Assembly: GCA_025093985.1 (NCBI GenBank)
Contig: JACAAK010000002.1
Location: 3,782,001 to 3,846,000, forward strand
Reading direction: 5' to 3'
Origin: Calvatia gigantea
Lineage: Eukaryota > Basidiomycota > Agaricomycetes > Agaricales > Lycoperdaceae
Length of the DNA stretch: 64,000 nucleotides
Shown here: positions 36,966 to 46,907 of the stretch, piece by piece
How the letters are laid out: every line of letters starts with the position of its first letter
Numbering within the stretch: the first letter of the stretch is position 1
The notes under the pieces: generated by a model
What the model saw: only the letters and a program-made list of their open reading frames with translations
What the model was told of the DNA's origin: nothing
The model's database searches: none
Position numbers and translations under genes: made by a program

Positions 36966-37150
36966 CTAGCGCAAGAAGAAGCCATGAAACACATAATAAA
37001 AAAAACAAAAGAACTTTGAGGTTGTACAACATGTCGCTCGTACGAAGCCAAAGAAATTCCGACATCACGTTGGGCAAGCAGTGTTTTGCTCTCTTCCCTT
37101 CCGTGTCTCGATCTCGCCCACTCAACCTGGGCCAGACGAGAATTTTTCAA

Positions 37151-37158
37151 TATAAAAG
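37151..37158 (+). promoter_or_regulatory. TATA box of hydrophobin copy 6
   Basis: TATAAAAG followed by GGAGG, 88 nt upstream of the start. It is intact although the gene it serves has lost key residues. Confidence 0.72.
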
Positions 37159-37238
37159 GGAGGAATTTTATCCCATTTTTCTCAGTCAACCAGATACATC
37201 TTCTGTTGTTCTCCCGACTTAACCACTCTCAACTCACA

Positions 37239-37750
37239 ATGTTCTCCAAGCTCGCTGCCGCCTTCGTCTCTGTTGCTGCCGTCGCCTCCGCGATGCCCGC
37301 TGCCACCACCAACAACGCATATAACGTCGGTACGTTGCAGTGCTATATGTCTGTCGTTGTTGCTCTTCATGTACCGGTGTGGTTGAGCTAACGCCTTCTC
37401 GCTATAGGCCAGTCTATCCAGGCCCCCCAGAGCGCGGCTGCGCAAAGTCAATTTGGGCTCTCGAACTTGGTCGCTGGTGATATCACCAGCTTCATTGGTG
37501 CCCAGTGCAACCCCATTAGCGTCCTCGGCGCTTCCGGCACTGGCTCTAACCGGTAACTCATTTTTCCTTCTGACGAGTGCTCGGTGAATGCTGACTTTTG
37601 CGTAGCAATGCCAACCCTGTCTGCTGCGAGAATAATACCTTTAGTGCGTATTTATTTTTGTTTGTGGGTTGTAGTTTAGTTTGTTGATTGGATGTTCTCC
37701 TAGACGGCGTTGTCGCTCTTGGTTGCACCCCCGTCAATGTCAATGTCTAA
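37239..37750 (+). pseudogene. Class I hydrophobin copy 6, open frame but two cysteines and a splice donor lost
   Basis: Exon spans by homology are 37239-37344, 37408-37552, 37606-37643 and 37704-37750, in frame (336 nt). Three point lesions matter. The first cysteine codon is TAT (37320-37322, Tyr). The intron 1 donor reads AT instead of GT at 37345-37346. The codon split by intron 2 would be CGC (Arg) instead of TGC, which removes the fifth cysteine. Without the donor, intron 1 would be retained or an alternative site used. Two of four disulphides could not form. There are no indels, so the copy died by substitutions and probably recently. The signal peptide MFSKLAAAFVSVAAVASAMP is intact. 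An unusual six-cysteine secreted variant is conceivable but less likely. Confidence 0.8.
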
Positions 37751-39050
37751 GTTCGTTCGGAGGCTTGTAGCAAGGGGTGGCTCGTGTGGTTTCGGGTTTC
37801 TGGTCTCTAGATATGTTATTCTCTGTGTGACCTGTATGTGACTTGTGTGTGATTCTTTGAACTCGAGTCCGCATACATGACCACCGAACTTGCCCAGAGG
37901 TTTACACATCCAAAGTCCTACTGGGCCCTCTACACCCTCGAAAATTAAATGTCACAAAAACTGAAGTTAGATTGACTTTCACTTCTGGTTACACGGCTTT
38001 GATAAAGTCGGATTATACATGGACGAAGCGCAGTGTTCCGAAGGCGGTGCGTTAGGGCAACCTGTCTGTGTTCCCCCTTCGGCTCAGCAACCATGACTAT
38101 GGGGGACCTTTGCCATCCCCAAAAACCTTGCGCAACTTCCATTCCTCATTACCTTAGCCTCCTCTGTCATAAGGCAATACAAGATAGCTCACCAGAGTCA
38201 TACACGGAAGAGGGCAGTAACGGTAGCCCAGAGGTCCGATATGACGAGTGTCACGTTGACTTATCAAGCTATAGCCATAATTGATAGCAAATATGCGGAG
38301 TTCAAAGTTTTGACCGGCCACCACTAGGCCACCTATCCCAATCCTTCAGGATTCAACCAAGCCTCCTCCCGAAACTATCGAAAATTGGTTTTTTACATTT
38401 TTATGTATGTCTGGAGAAGACTGGGTGCTTAAGATGTGCTCAAGAAATTGCTGGAGAGTGGTATCTGCAGCATATGAGCTATGTTCAAGGAGGCCACGTG
38501 ACCGGAAAGTCATCCCACCAATTGTGAAAGTGCCAGACTGAACCTCGGAACTCTGGACTACCGTAGGCAAAGGGTACATGCTATGCAGCCCGCGAAGCAT
38601 TCTTGACCGAGACGGCGTCAGCACTCTCGGCACCACCTCCTTCCGCCTCTCGTCCCCAAAACTCGAGGCAGTGGAGGTGCATTTACAAATGTTGGTTAGC
38701 CAGGCTGTGATCCATCTACCAAAGACGGAAAGTTGCAGTAGTAGGGACCCCATCTCCCGTATTTTCTGAGCGCGTACTGAAGGCGGTGGGTATTGAAGCG
38801 GTCGGGGAGGGAGAACAACAAGCAACAGACAGACTCAAATGCTTGCCAATATCTAACTTCCAGCCTTATCAAACCCGGTACAGCGGGATTCCAGGGGTCC
38901 TGGTGTTATACACAAACTATACGTAACCAGTAGGTACCCCGAAACTGGACAAAGTTCACGGACCATGGAAGAACAAAGCTAAGGTTTGATGATTCATTAA
39001 AGGGTGCGGTGCAGTACGATTACGTCCTCTACTACAAGCCCAGAGCGAAC
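37751..39050. other. Intergenic DNA between convergent hydrophobin copies 6 and 7
   Basis: Copies 6 and 7 converge here. The minus strand holds a 159-codon ORF (38346-38825) with segments such as GTFTIGGMTFRSRGLLEHSS and TTLQQFLEHILS. It has protein-like composition but no recognisable domain, and I would not call it a gene without homology. No modules or TATA elements were seen. Confidence 0.35.
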
Positions 39051-39574
39051 TTAAACGCGGACATTGACGGGGGTGCAACCAATAGCGACAACGCCGTCTA
39101 GAAGCACGATTAATCAACAAACCAAACCAGTTTTCAAAACAAAAAGGAATACATACTCTTTTCACTCTTTTCGCAGCAGGCAAGGTTGTTATTGCTACGC
39201 AAAAGTCAGCACCCAGCGTGCTCAGCGGAAGAGATTCATACCATTTGGAGCGAACGCCAGGACCAGTGGGGCCTCTGACAGGGGTGCACTGAAGGCCAAC
39301 GAACCCGGGGCCGGTATAATCAGCGGCCAGGTTCAAAAGCTGAAGTTGACTTTGCACACCCGCACTCTGGGGGGGCTGAATGGACTCGCCTGGTAGTGAG
39401 AAGGTGTTAGCTCAACCACACCGACTGCGAAGGGTAACAACGAGACATACAGCACTGCAAGATACCAATGTTGCACACGTTGCTGGTAGTGGTAGCGGGC
39501 ATCGCAGTGATGGTAGTGGAAGCGGTGGCGACGGCAGCGACAGAGACGAAGACAAGAGCGAGCTTGGAGAACAT
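39051..39574 (-). CDS. Class I hydrophobin, copy 7 (intact, inverted, 118 aa)
   Basis: The only minus-strand hydrophobin. Exons in coding order are 39574-39451, 39389-39242, 39194-39157 and 39097-39051, giving 357 nt. Signal peptide MFSKLALVFVSVAAVATA, then a Thr-rich linker. The eight cysteines follow C-X6-CC-X33-C-X14-C-X5-CC-X12-C-X7, one residue longer in the first loop than its neighbours. The second loop is charged and Pro/Gly-rich (TPVRGPTGPGVRSK), the most divergent of the intact copies. All introns are GT-AG. Its promoter is nearly identical to that of copy 8 in mirror image, so it reached this orientation by an inverted duplication. Confidence 0.9.
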
Positions 39575-39655
39575 CGTGAGTTAAGGGTAGCTAGGTCAGA
39601 GGAACAACTGAAGATGTGTTGGTTGACTGAAGAAGCTGAGGGGAAATTTCCCTCC

Positions 39656-39663
39656 CTTTTATA
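39656..39663 (-). promoter_or_regulatory. TATA box of hydrophobin copy 7
   Basis: TATAAAAG on the minus strand, about 82 nt upstream of the start at 39574, within a ~130-base block that mirrors the copy 8 promoter. Confidence 0.75.
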
Positions 39664-41110
39664 TTGAGGATCTTCAACGGTCAACCTCGTACGAGCGACA
39701 TGTTGTGTAACCTCAAAGTTCTTTTGGTTTTTTTTAGTGTGTTTGATGGATTCTGAATGAACTATTTTTGGGTGCGAATGAACAACGAGTTAACCAAAGT
39801 TACTTCTGGCAGGGGTTTGAAATGTATAGATCTCAACTTCGATGCAGTGACCGGGACTGTTGAGAACTGCACTACTCTCCATGGTTTCTCGGAGGATCCT
39901 TATTGTACAAATCCAGCTTGAGTCTGGTAACAGCATAGTGTAGCCGTCTAGCACACTTAGAAAGGTTCGTGTCCATTATTCACGCTCAGGCTGAAAGTTT
40001 TCAGCAAGATTAGGCATACCGGCAGTCGATAGCGAGCAATTTGAACGAGCTCCGTGAAATTTTCTATCAGCGCACCTCGGGCTGGACCTATCGTTCTATC
40101 GTGGAGCGAACACTGGGGCTAGTGTGATTGACAGTCCCCGAACAGTCCGAGCTAATATCTCCGTTTTAGTGCATCAGGACGGGAGTTTTGTACTAAGTCG
40201 TAGTGTTGCCGCAGGCCCGACTCCAAGCCGCGAGTCACAGGAACCAAACCGGTGTTAGTTGAGCACTAGTCGAACAAGGGGCTTCCGACTTCTCTGGGAA
40301 CCACTCAACTAGCCGAGCCGAGTGAACGACGGCGAATCCGCTCAAGCCGCTATTAAGTTTCCTTTTGGAGGGCTCGAGTTGCAGGGGGACAAGGGGGCGC
40401 GTCCACCTTATTTGGGCTTCACAAAGATTTAGCCATCAATTCATTGTTGCGCAGATTCCCACGGCGCAAATGGCTCATTTTCACGAAATCAGGGTGCTCT
40501 TTCATAAGAGAGCTCTAGATACCTGTTCATCCTCATTGAGCAGTTTAAAAACTTTTGTACTATAGTTTCTGGATGCCTAGCTACACATTTATATGTACTT
40601 TTGTAGCAAAATTCGTTGTAATTGTAGCATAATACCACGTCCATCACCTGGTGTACACCCTGTATTATTATTAGAACACGGACAAACTAGGAGGGAGATG
40701 AAAGGCGAGTTGGATAGATATGATAGTATTTTACCACCATCTTCGAATGCACGCTCAGGTCCACCACTTTCATCGTTCTCCACTTAAGTGGGGCCTACCT
40801 GACGTCCCCGACGGCGGCCTTCCATCAGGTGGTTCAACCAGCCTATCATCTACCCCCGGTGCACTCAGTCCGGCTGCAGATTTTCAGGGTGGGCGCCACT
40901 TGAGTACCTCCGATTGCGCTAGGCGACCACGTTACCAATTTGCCAGACTTAAGCTGCGTCTGTTTGACGATGCGGGTGCGCCCCGCAAAATATGGAGTGT
41001 GCCACACTTCCCCAGCGGTGTTGGTCGCTGCACCGGAGTTGAACGTTGGGATCTATTCATCTTGAAGATCTGCCAGAAGTAACTTTGGTTAACTCGTTGT
41101 TCATTCGCAC
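39664..41110. repeat. Inverted-repeat region between divergent hydrophobin copies 7 and 8
   Basis: The copy 7 upstream block (39664-~39800 and onward to ~40090, minus) and the copy 8 upstream block (~40780-41220, plus) mirror each other. Shared landmarks include CCAAAAGAACTTTGAGGTTA, AACATGTCGCTCGTACGAGG, GTTAACTCGTTGTTCATTCG and CTGCCAGAAGTAACTTTGGT. The plus arm also has the module frame SPAADFQGGRHLSTSDCARR (~40870-40930). The central ~40.1-40.8 kb is unmatched spacer without a gene. Confidence 0.75.
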
Positions 41111-41224
41111 CCAAAAATAGTTCATGCAGGATCCATCAAACACACTAAAAAAAACCAAAAGAACTTTGAGGTTACACAACATGTCGCTCGTACGAGGTTG
41201 ACCGTTGAAGCAGAAAATCCTCTA

Positions 41225-41231
41225 TATAAAG
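41225..41231 (+). promoter_or_regulatory. TATA box of hydrophobin copy 8
   Basis: TATAAAG within TATATAAAGG, 87 nt upstream of the start codon. Confidence 0.72.
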
Positions 41232-41311
41232 GGAAGGAAGTTTGTCTTAACTTCTTCGGTCAACCAACACATCTTCAGCTGTTCTCTCGACCGAACCACT
41301 CTCAATTCACA

Positions 41312-41948
41312 ATGTTCTCCAAGCTCGCTCTTGTCTTCATCTCTGTCGCTGCCGTCGCCACTGCGGTACCCGCTTACACTGCCTCCACTGTGGTGCCCCC
41401 TTCCACTATTTCCGCTGCGGTGCCCGCTTCCACTACCACCGCTGTGGCCTCCGGTCACAATACCACTGATGTGTGCGCCTTTGGTACTGGCGGCTTCCAC
41501 CAGGGTAGTGGTACCCCTTGGTGCTGTATGTCTGGTTGTCACCCTTCGCGTCGGCGTGTTAAAGCTAACACCTTCTCGCTATAGGCAAGTCCATCCTGGA
41601 CGCTCGGAGTCCGGCTTCCCAACAAGAACTTAATTCTGTGAAACCCGCGCCGCCAAGGGCCGCCAATACTATCTATAACTTCATTGGTGTCCAATGTACC
41701 CCCATGGACGTCCCTGGCTCTTTCGATAGCGGGATTCAGTTTAACTGGTGATTCATTTTTTCTTTTGACTGAGTGCTTGACCAGTGCTGAGTTTTTGCAT
41801 AGCGACTTCCAACCCTGTCTGCTGCAGGAATAATTCCTTCAGTACGTATTCTTTTTGTTTTCTTGATTGTGATTTGGTTTGTTGATTGATCGTTCTCCTA
41901 GGCGGCGTTGTCGCTCTTGGTTGCACCACCGTGACTCTCGAATTCTGA
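41312..41948 (+). pseudogene. Hydrophobin copy 8: expanded, diverged, frameshifted
   Basis: Exons by homology are 41312-41525, 41585-41747, 41803-41841 and 41902-41948. The signal peptide MFSKLALVFISVAAVATA is followed by a much longer Ala/Thr/Val/Pro linker made of imperfect repeats (TVVPPSTISA, AAVPASTTTA). The first-cysteine to doublet spacing is expanded from 6 to 15, and exon 2 is 18 nt longer than in the other copies. Exon 3 is 39 rather than 38 nt, so a 1-nt insertion throws the NPVCC block out of frame and gives an early TAA. The last exon would end CTTVTLEF instead of CTPVNVNV. This is either a pseudogene or a neofunctionalised gene with an assembly error in exon 3. Confidence 0.72.
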
Positions 41949-42899
41949 GCTCGTTCGAGGCTTTGAGTGTCTGGTCCCTAGTAGATATGTTATCCCCCGT
42001 GTAACTCGTGTGTGCAAAATGTTGGGTGACTCTCTGGCCAAGGTGATACTGTACACACCTGTCGTATTTTAATAACCTTGTGTGGATCAGCTGTGGCACC
42101 TGTGGATATTATTTTGAGGCTCTCGTCATAACCCACCCCGGGTAGTTAATTTGAACCATTCGTTGTTCCATCTCCCGGGCCCACCGCTTTGATACCAACC
42201 GCCTTCCGCCCCGTTGCACTCGGAAGGTACGGGATGGGGCCTTACTACCCATCTTTTTGACCCAGCGTTTAAGCTTCGGGATCTAAGTATATCCCACCCA
42301 ACTCGTCGATCCCTTTCGTGATCCCCTTTCATTCCGTCCTTGTCGGTTACTCAGATCCTTCTAGGGTTTCCTGTCTGACGTTGTATCAAAGACACATTCC
42401 TCATCTACTTGTCCACTGGTTTTACTTTTCAATTTCTTAGCCCTCGACTAGCGCATTTGGTGACCGCCGTATACTCGTACATACCTTGAGGCCCTCAATT
42501 GCGTGTATTCTTCTCCGTCGTCCTTCTCTCCATTTCTACTTCTTAAAGTCGGGATTTTGTTTGGCATATGAAGCCGGAAATAGACTCACGACGCGTGCCT
42601 AGGGAGGTTTATTTATTTTTTCGTGCAACCCAGCATCCACGCAGTCCCAAAAATAGAGGGTGTCAAAAGACACGAGGCCTGAAACTTGAAGCTTGAAGGC
42701 CTAACATGGAAGAAGGTTTGAAAATTGAACTTGTGTGGTTGAGTTGGTTTAACCATGGTCCATTACACCGACCTGAGCTTGGGACCTTGAGAAACCACCA
42801 AATATGTACCGGAGGGCGCCCATTTCGGTAAGTATCTTATTCTTATTGGTCGATCTAGCCACTTGGCTGGATTTGTTCAACACCTTCACACACGCATCT
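41949..42899. other. Hydrophobin copy 8 3' flank and left arm of an I66 unit
   Basis: No gene. Blocks at ~42560-42740 (GTGCCTAGGGAGGTTTATTT, CCCAAAAATAGAGGG) recur at ~45620-45730 and, more loosely, at ~36010-36130, marking the duplicated I66 unit. Confidence 0.5.
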
Positions 42900-43494
42900 A
42901 TGGAATACGAATTCGAAACAGGGCTATACACCATCCGCCGGTCCCCGGTCCCAAAAATCATAGGCAGAAATTCTGCCGAAGACGACTCTTAAGAGCCTAA
43001 AGACGTTTAGGGGCAACCGCTCAGTGCACCCATCACGGACCACACGACTCTTTTACTCCGTCACTCAGGGGGGGGTTAGTTTTTACGTTACATGTGGGAG
43101 GGATCGTGGACGTGTGGTTGGGGATCAAGGGGAAGATTATGGCTGCGTTGCATGATGTGGATGTGGAGGATGTGTTTGAGTATTCTGCGAATCTGAAATG
43201 GGCGATTAGGGGGCAGCCGTAGCATGGAGATGATGTTTACACGTATGTAGATCTTCTTGTGGAGCTTTGACCGCTAGTAGGATTGGATCGGAGAATGGGT
43301 ATTGGGGATGGGCTGTGCCGACGGAGCGTCCGCGGTATACACCGGTGAGTTGTTTCCTTGCGTTCGCTGGCTTTATGGGAGAGCTGATGGATTAGGCAGG
43401 TTGTGGCGTGGTCGCCTGTTTGCGACTCCGATAACGCCACCTGATGTACGCGGTGCTGTCAAATGAACCGAGGTTAACTGAACGAATAGGCTAG
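42900..43494 (+). pseudogene. I66-type serine protease inhibitor (beta-trefoil), copy B, nonsense-broken
   Basis: I66 inhibitors are small cytosolic beta-trefoil proteins of mushrooms that block trypsin-like proteases, probably as defence against grazers. The copy starts MEYEFETGLYTIR with IIGRNSAEDDS, then meets TAA (42988-42990). Downstream blocks persist: DVWLGIKGKIMAAL, DVEDVFEYSANLKWAIRGQP followed by a TAG where copy C has CAG, then a GTATGT...TAG intron and GYWGWAVPTE. The PPMYAPNELW block near the end is badly eroded. Where copy C lost a base in the GIEG block, this copy keeps the frame, so the lesions are independent. Confidence 0.65.
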
Positions 43495-44056
43495 AAGCAC
43501 CGAAGCAGGGGGGGCGGGTGTTCATATTTACGTTTTTTTATGATTTTACTTGTCTCGAACGACAATGCTTTGATTTTTATCCTCGCGCATTTCGGCCCCA
43601 ACCCTGTGTCTACGGAAGCCCATACGGACCTAGGTTTAAGTTTTATGAAAATCCAAGTAGCTCAAAACCTCACCATTCACACCCTCAGCCTGATTATCTC
43701 ATGGAATAGCATCAACATCTAATGATCTAGGCGAGTATCTAATTTGGTACGTATGGGCTTCCGTACGATGAAACTGTGAGGCGACTTGGTCTCAGGAGTT
43801 CGTACCTGATGTGTAGCCACGTGAGTGGTGAAAACGACCCCTGCATTTACTTTTATACTGGAACAACCAAACCTACTGCTAAGGCGCGGTGGACGTAGAC
43901 TAGGCTATGGTGATTGTAGGTGTTAATTGACCTATGCTGAGCGCATTACAAATCATCACATACTGTCCTGCGCTGCGGGATCAAGTACGTCTACCCTTCG
44001 CGTAGCAGTCCGGCCTTTGAACCACAAAGGTCAACCACACCCAAGTTCCCCTTCCT
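43495..44056. other. I66 copy B 3' flank, no gene
   Basis: Matches the ~46535-46800 flank of copy C in places (GATTTTACTTG, TTTGATTTTTATCC blocks). No RNA gene or ORF of interest. Confidence 0.4.
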
Positions 44057-44084
44057 TTGAACTATTTAACCACAAAGAATAAAA

Positions 44085-44357
44085 CAAACGAGGTAAACTG
44101 TCAGCAGCACTACGCAGCAGACACCTCCACCACAATCCACATCCAACGGCACACACCCAGAAATCTCTCTCGGCCCTCTCGGCGGTGCGTTCACTTTCTC
44201 GAGTCCAGGCAGACCTCCTTTCTGTATACCCTGTATCTCCTCTCGGTCTTCTGCGCCGTCTTCTGCACCTGTTGCTACGCCTTCTCCGTCTGGTGGGACG
44301 TCTCCGTTTCTTTCCTTCTGCTGGACGGAAGAATGATGGTGGGATGGGATTTTTCAA
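44085..44357 (+). pseudogene. Truncated 5' fragment of the Mto1-type gene
   Basis: Aligns with the first ~250 bases of the gene at 46908. Shared blocks include CCACATCCAACGGCACACAC (CCACATCAAACGGCACACAC in the gene), CACCCAGAAATCTCTCT, GCAGACCTCCTTT (GTAGACCTCCTTT) and CTGTTGCTACGCCTTC. It stops at ~44355 and is followed directly by hydrophobin 3' flank sequence. It has no start codon in register and cannot be functional. It is part of a duplicated I66-Mto1 segment. Confidence 0.78.
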
Positions 44358-44640
44358 TGTGGTCCGTAATTATGATATTCTTGTGTAACCTGTGTGCGAA
44401 ATGTTATATGTCTCCGCTCAAGGAAATGCTCGCGTGCTCTTATGGTTTTGTGAGAATCCGTGAGGTCTGTGGATATCAGCTACCCGATACACAATGATAG
44501 CAACTTGAGCTTTAGTGGGATTTTTCGAAGGTTTTCATCACCGCCTGCTGTGGGTGTCCATCCCGGACCATTCGTTGTTTCTCTTGCAAGCCGCACGTCC
44601 CTGAGTTAATCCACAAGGGAATATAGCTACATACCCAAAA
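44358..44640 (+). repeat. Orphan hydrophobin 3' flank
   Basis: Matches the downstream flank of hydrophobin copy 4 (~32640-32900) through TGTGTAACCTGTGTGCGAAA, CAACTTGAGCCTTAGT versus CAACTTGAGCTTTAGT, and a cgttgttc-like block, but has no hydrophobin gene in front of it. It marks a recombination junction with the Mto1 fragment. Confidence 0.72.
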
Positions 44641-44921
44641 TAACTACCGGACCCGGTGACAAAAGTCACGGAACCAGCTTCTTCCGTAAAGTCTCCACAG
44701 TAAGTATCTTTGATTGACACTCCGAGGCTGCGCCCTCTATCTAACTAAACCCGTACGGTCAATGTTCCAATCAGGCGCCTGTTTGTGTTTTTTCACGGTT
44801 TAGTCCAGATGTACTTCTGTCCAACCCACATATGATCGGTACGGAAATTCAGTACGTGTCCACTTAATGTGTTACTTATGAAATTTCGAGAGCCTCGGAA
44901 CTTTGGCGTCGTGAAGCACTT

Positions 44922-44959
<38 letters not shown>

Positions 44960-45906
44960 GATGTTCTGTCAATTACAGCCTCGCCTAGCTGGGGGGGAGA
45001 CAATCTCGAGGGAACACCACGGTGCTTCATCCAGCTTGGGTACTTCTGTGCTTCCTACTATTGCTTGAGGCTCTTATCATCGCCCGCCGCAGTATGCTTA
45101 CTTTGAAACTATTCATTCTTCGTTTCGTCTCCCAATCTGTACGTCCCCTAAGCCGGTTCACTACTACATGTCAAGGCTGGAAATTAGATGATATCGGCGA
45201 GGGTTTTGGATGTCGTCTGTTGTTCTCCCTCTTACTGCCTTACCACACACACACACTCTCTCTCCGGGGGGGGGGGGATAAATGGATGATTTTCCGTTCG
45301 TCGTTAGTATAGCTCTCGACGCTGTAGCATTTACGAGGCTCTTTTGTGTAAAACCTTTCACCAACCCGCTTCGGAGAGTCGTATGTGAAAAGGGCGTTGG
45401 ACTACTACTCTGTTATTTGCACAACAATTTTTTTAATCGAGATTCCGGTCTCTTTTTGATGCACTAAATTCGGTATATGCTACGTTACTCGAACTCTTTC
45501 CAGCTTCTTAACTTAACTCTCTCAACATGTATCTCCAGTAACCGTCGTATCGTTTACTTCGGATCGAGACATCCATCCAGCTTTTCTTGGAGGGTAAGAA
45601 CGCCAGAAATAAATTCATGACACGTGCGCGTGTGCCTAGGGAGGTTGATTTTTTTTTTTTTTCTTGCAAACCCAGTCTTCACGCAATCCCAAAAATAGAG
45701 GGCGTCAAGAAGGGTTTGGATTTGTGTGGTTAAGTCGTGTCAACCATTACGTCGATACCGGAGAGGCCTGAGAAATACAAGAAAGCGCCCATTTCGGTAA
45801 CTCCATCGAGTTACTTGGTTGGATTCGTTCAACAGTTCGATCGGTCCCTACACACATCTTTTTTGGACGCTTAACCCCCTTCACACACGCACACACACAC
45901 ACTTCT
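44641..45906. other. Intergenic DNA with cluster remnants
   Basis: Contains remnants of the cluster module entry block (~45016-45060, CAGCTTGGGTACTTCTGTGC) and the I66-unit left arm (~45590-45740). There is no intact gene. Confidence 0.4.
44925..44957. repeat. (AC)n microsatellite, ~16 units
   Basis: Uninterrupted AC dinucleotide run of 33 bases in intergenic DNA. A shorter AC-rich tract precedes the I66 copy at 45880-45900. Confidence 0.95.
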
Positions 45907-46534
45907 ATGGACCACGAACTCGAAACAGGACTATACACCATCCGCACAGTTCCCTCTCTCCAAATCATAGGCAGGAACATTGTCGAAGGCGACTCTTACG
46001 ACCCGAAAGGGGTTTACGGTCAACCGTTAGGTGTACCCAGTCACGGACCACTTCGACGTTCTTACTACGACATACGGGAGGGGATAGTTTTTATATTACG
46101 TGTGGGAGGGATAGAGGACGTGTGGTTGGGATAGAGGGGAGGGTTATGGCTGTGTTGGGCAGTGATGTGGAGGTTGAGGATGTGTTTGAGTATTCTGCGA
46201 ATTTGAGATGGGCGATTAGGAGGCAGCCGCAGCATGGAGATGATGTTTATACGTATGTGGTTATTTTTTTTTTGTTGGGTGGTGTACGTGGAGAGAGAGG
46301 TTTGATTTTTTGACTGATTTTGTGTGTAGGATTGAGTCAGGAGAATGGGTATTGGGGGTGGGTTATGCCGACGGAACATCCACTGTATACACCGGTGAGT
46401 TATATAATGAGTTGCGAAAGGGAGCTGAGGCTGATAGACTTGAGCAGGTTGTGGTACGGTCGTTGGCTGCAACAGCGACGATGCCTCCGATGTACGCGCC
46501 TAATGAACTATGGTTGATTGAGCGAATAGGCTAG
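45907..46534 (+). pseudogene. I66-type serine protease inhibitor (beta-trefoil), copy C, two frameshifts
   Basis: The best-preserved I66 copy. Start MDHELETGLYTIR, then IIGRN, SYDPKGVYGQPLGVPSHGP, GIEGRVMAVL, VEDVFEYSANLRWAIRRQPQ, a GTATGT...GTAG intron after codon 46250-46252, GYWGWVMPTEHPLYTP, a GTGAGT...GCAG intron, and SLAATATMPPMYAPNELWLI ending RIG (TAG 46532-46534). Compared with copy B, one base is missing just before the GIEG block (~46130) and one extra lies near the start of exon 2 (~46333). The two together restore frame only after a shifted stretch containing stops. The family assignment follows from the YTIE, PPMYxPNE and C-terminal IERI pattern. The length (~150 aa if whole) fits I66. 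Confidence 0.65.
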
Positions 46535-46907
46535 AAGCACTGAAGCAGTAGAGATGGATGGATGTTTGTTGGTAATTTACGCGTCTTTATGGCTTCACTT
46601 GAATTAAATGACGATGCTTTGACTTTTATCTTCCGTGTTCACGCGTAATTCAGCCTCAGTGTTGTTGTCATGAACTCAGGTTGAACTGATGAGTGGATCA
46701 CGTGTGTGATGATAGTGGGGGATGTTGATTGAGCACATGTTGAACACATTCCCAATCATCATCACATACATTAAGTAAGTTTACAACACCCACCACAAAC
46801 CAACTTTACCCTCGCGTATCACCACCACAGCAAGGGCTAACCAATCCATCCTCGGCCTTTTTGAGCCAAACCTCCTTCCTTGCTGCTAAATATTCAAAAA
46901 ACGAAAA
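46535..46907. other. Spacer between I66 copy C and the Mto1-type gene
   Basis: 373 bases holding the inhibitor 3' flank and the 5' region of the next gene. There is no clear TATA box, as expected for a housekeeping-type promoter. Confidence 0.4.

Noticed and set aside
38346..38825. 159-codon minus-strand ORF as a gene
   Set aside because: Composition is protein-like but there is no recognisable family, intron signal or duplicated partner; noted in the stretch entry only.
24908..41948. CRISPR-like or satellite array
   Set aside because: The repeats are 2-3 kb gene units with diverged spacers, not short direct repeats; eukaryotic gene cluster.
45819..46313. 164-codon plus-strand ORF as an independent gene
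   Set aside because: It is the I66 copy C body read in the frame that becomes correct after a 1-nt loss, preceded by out-of-frame leader sequence.
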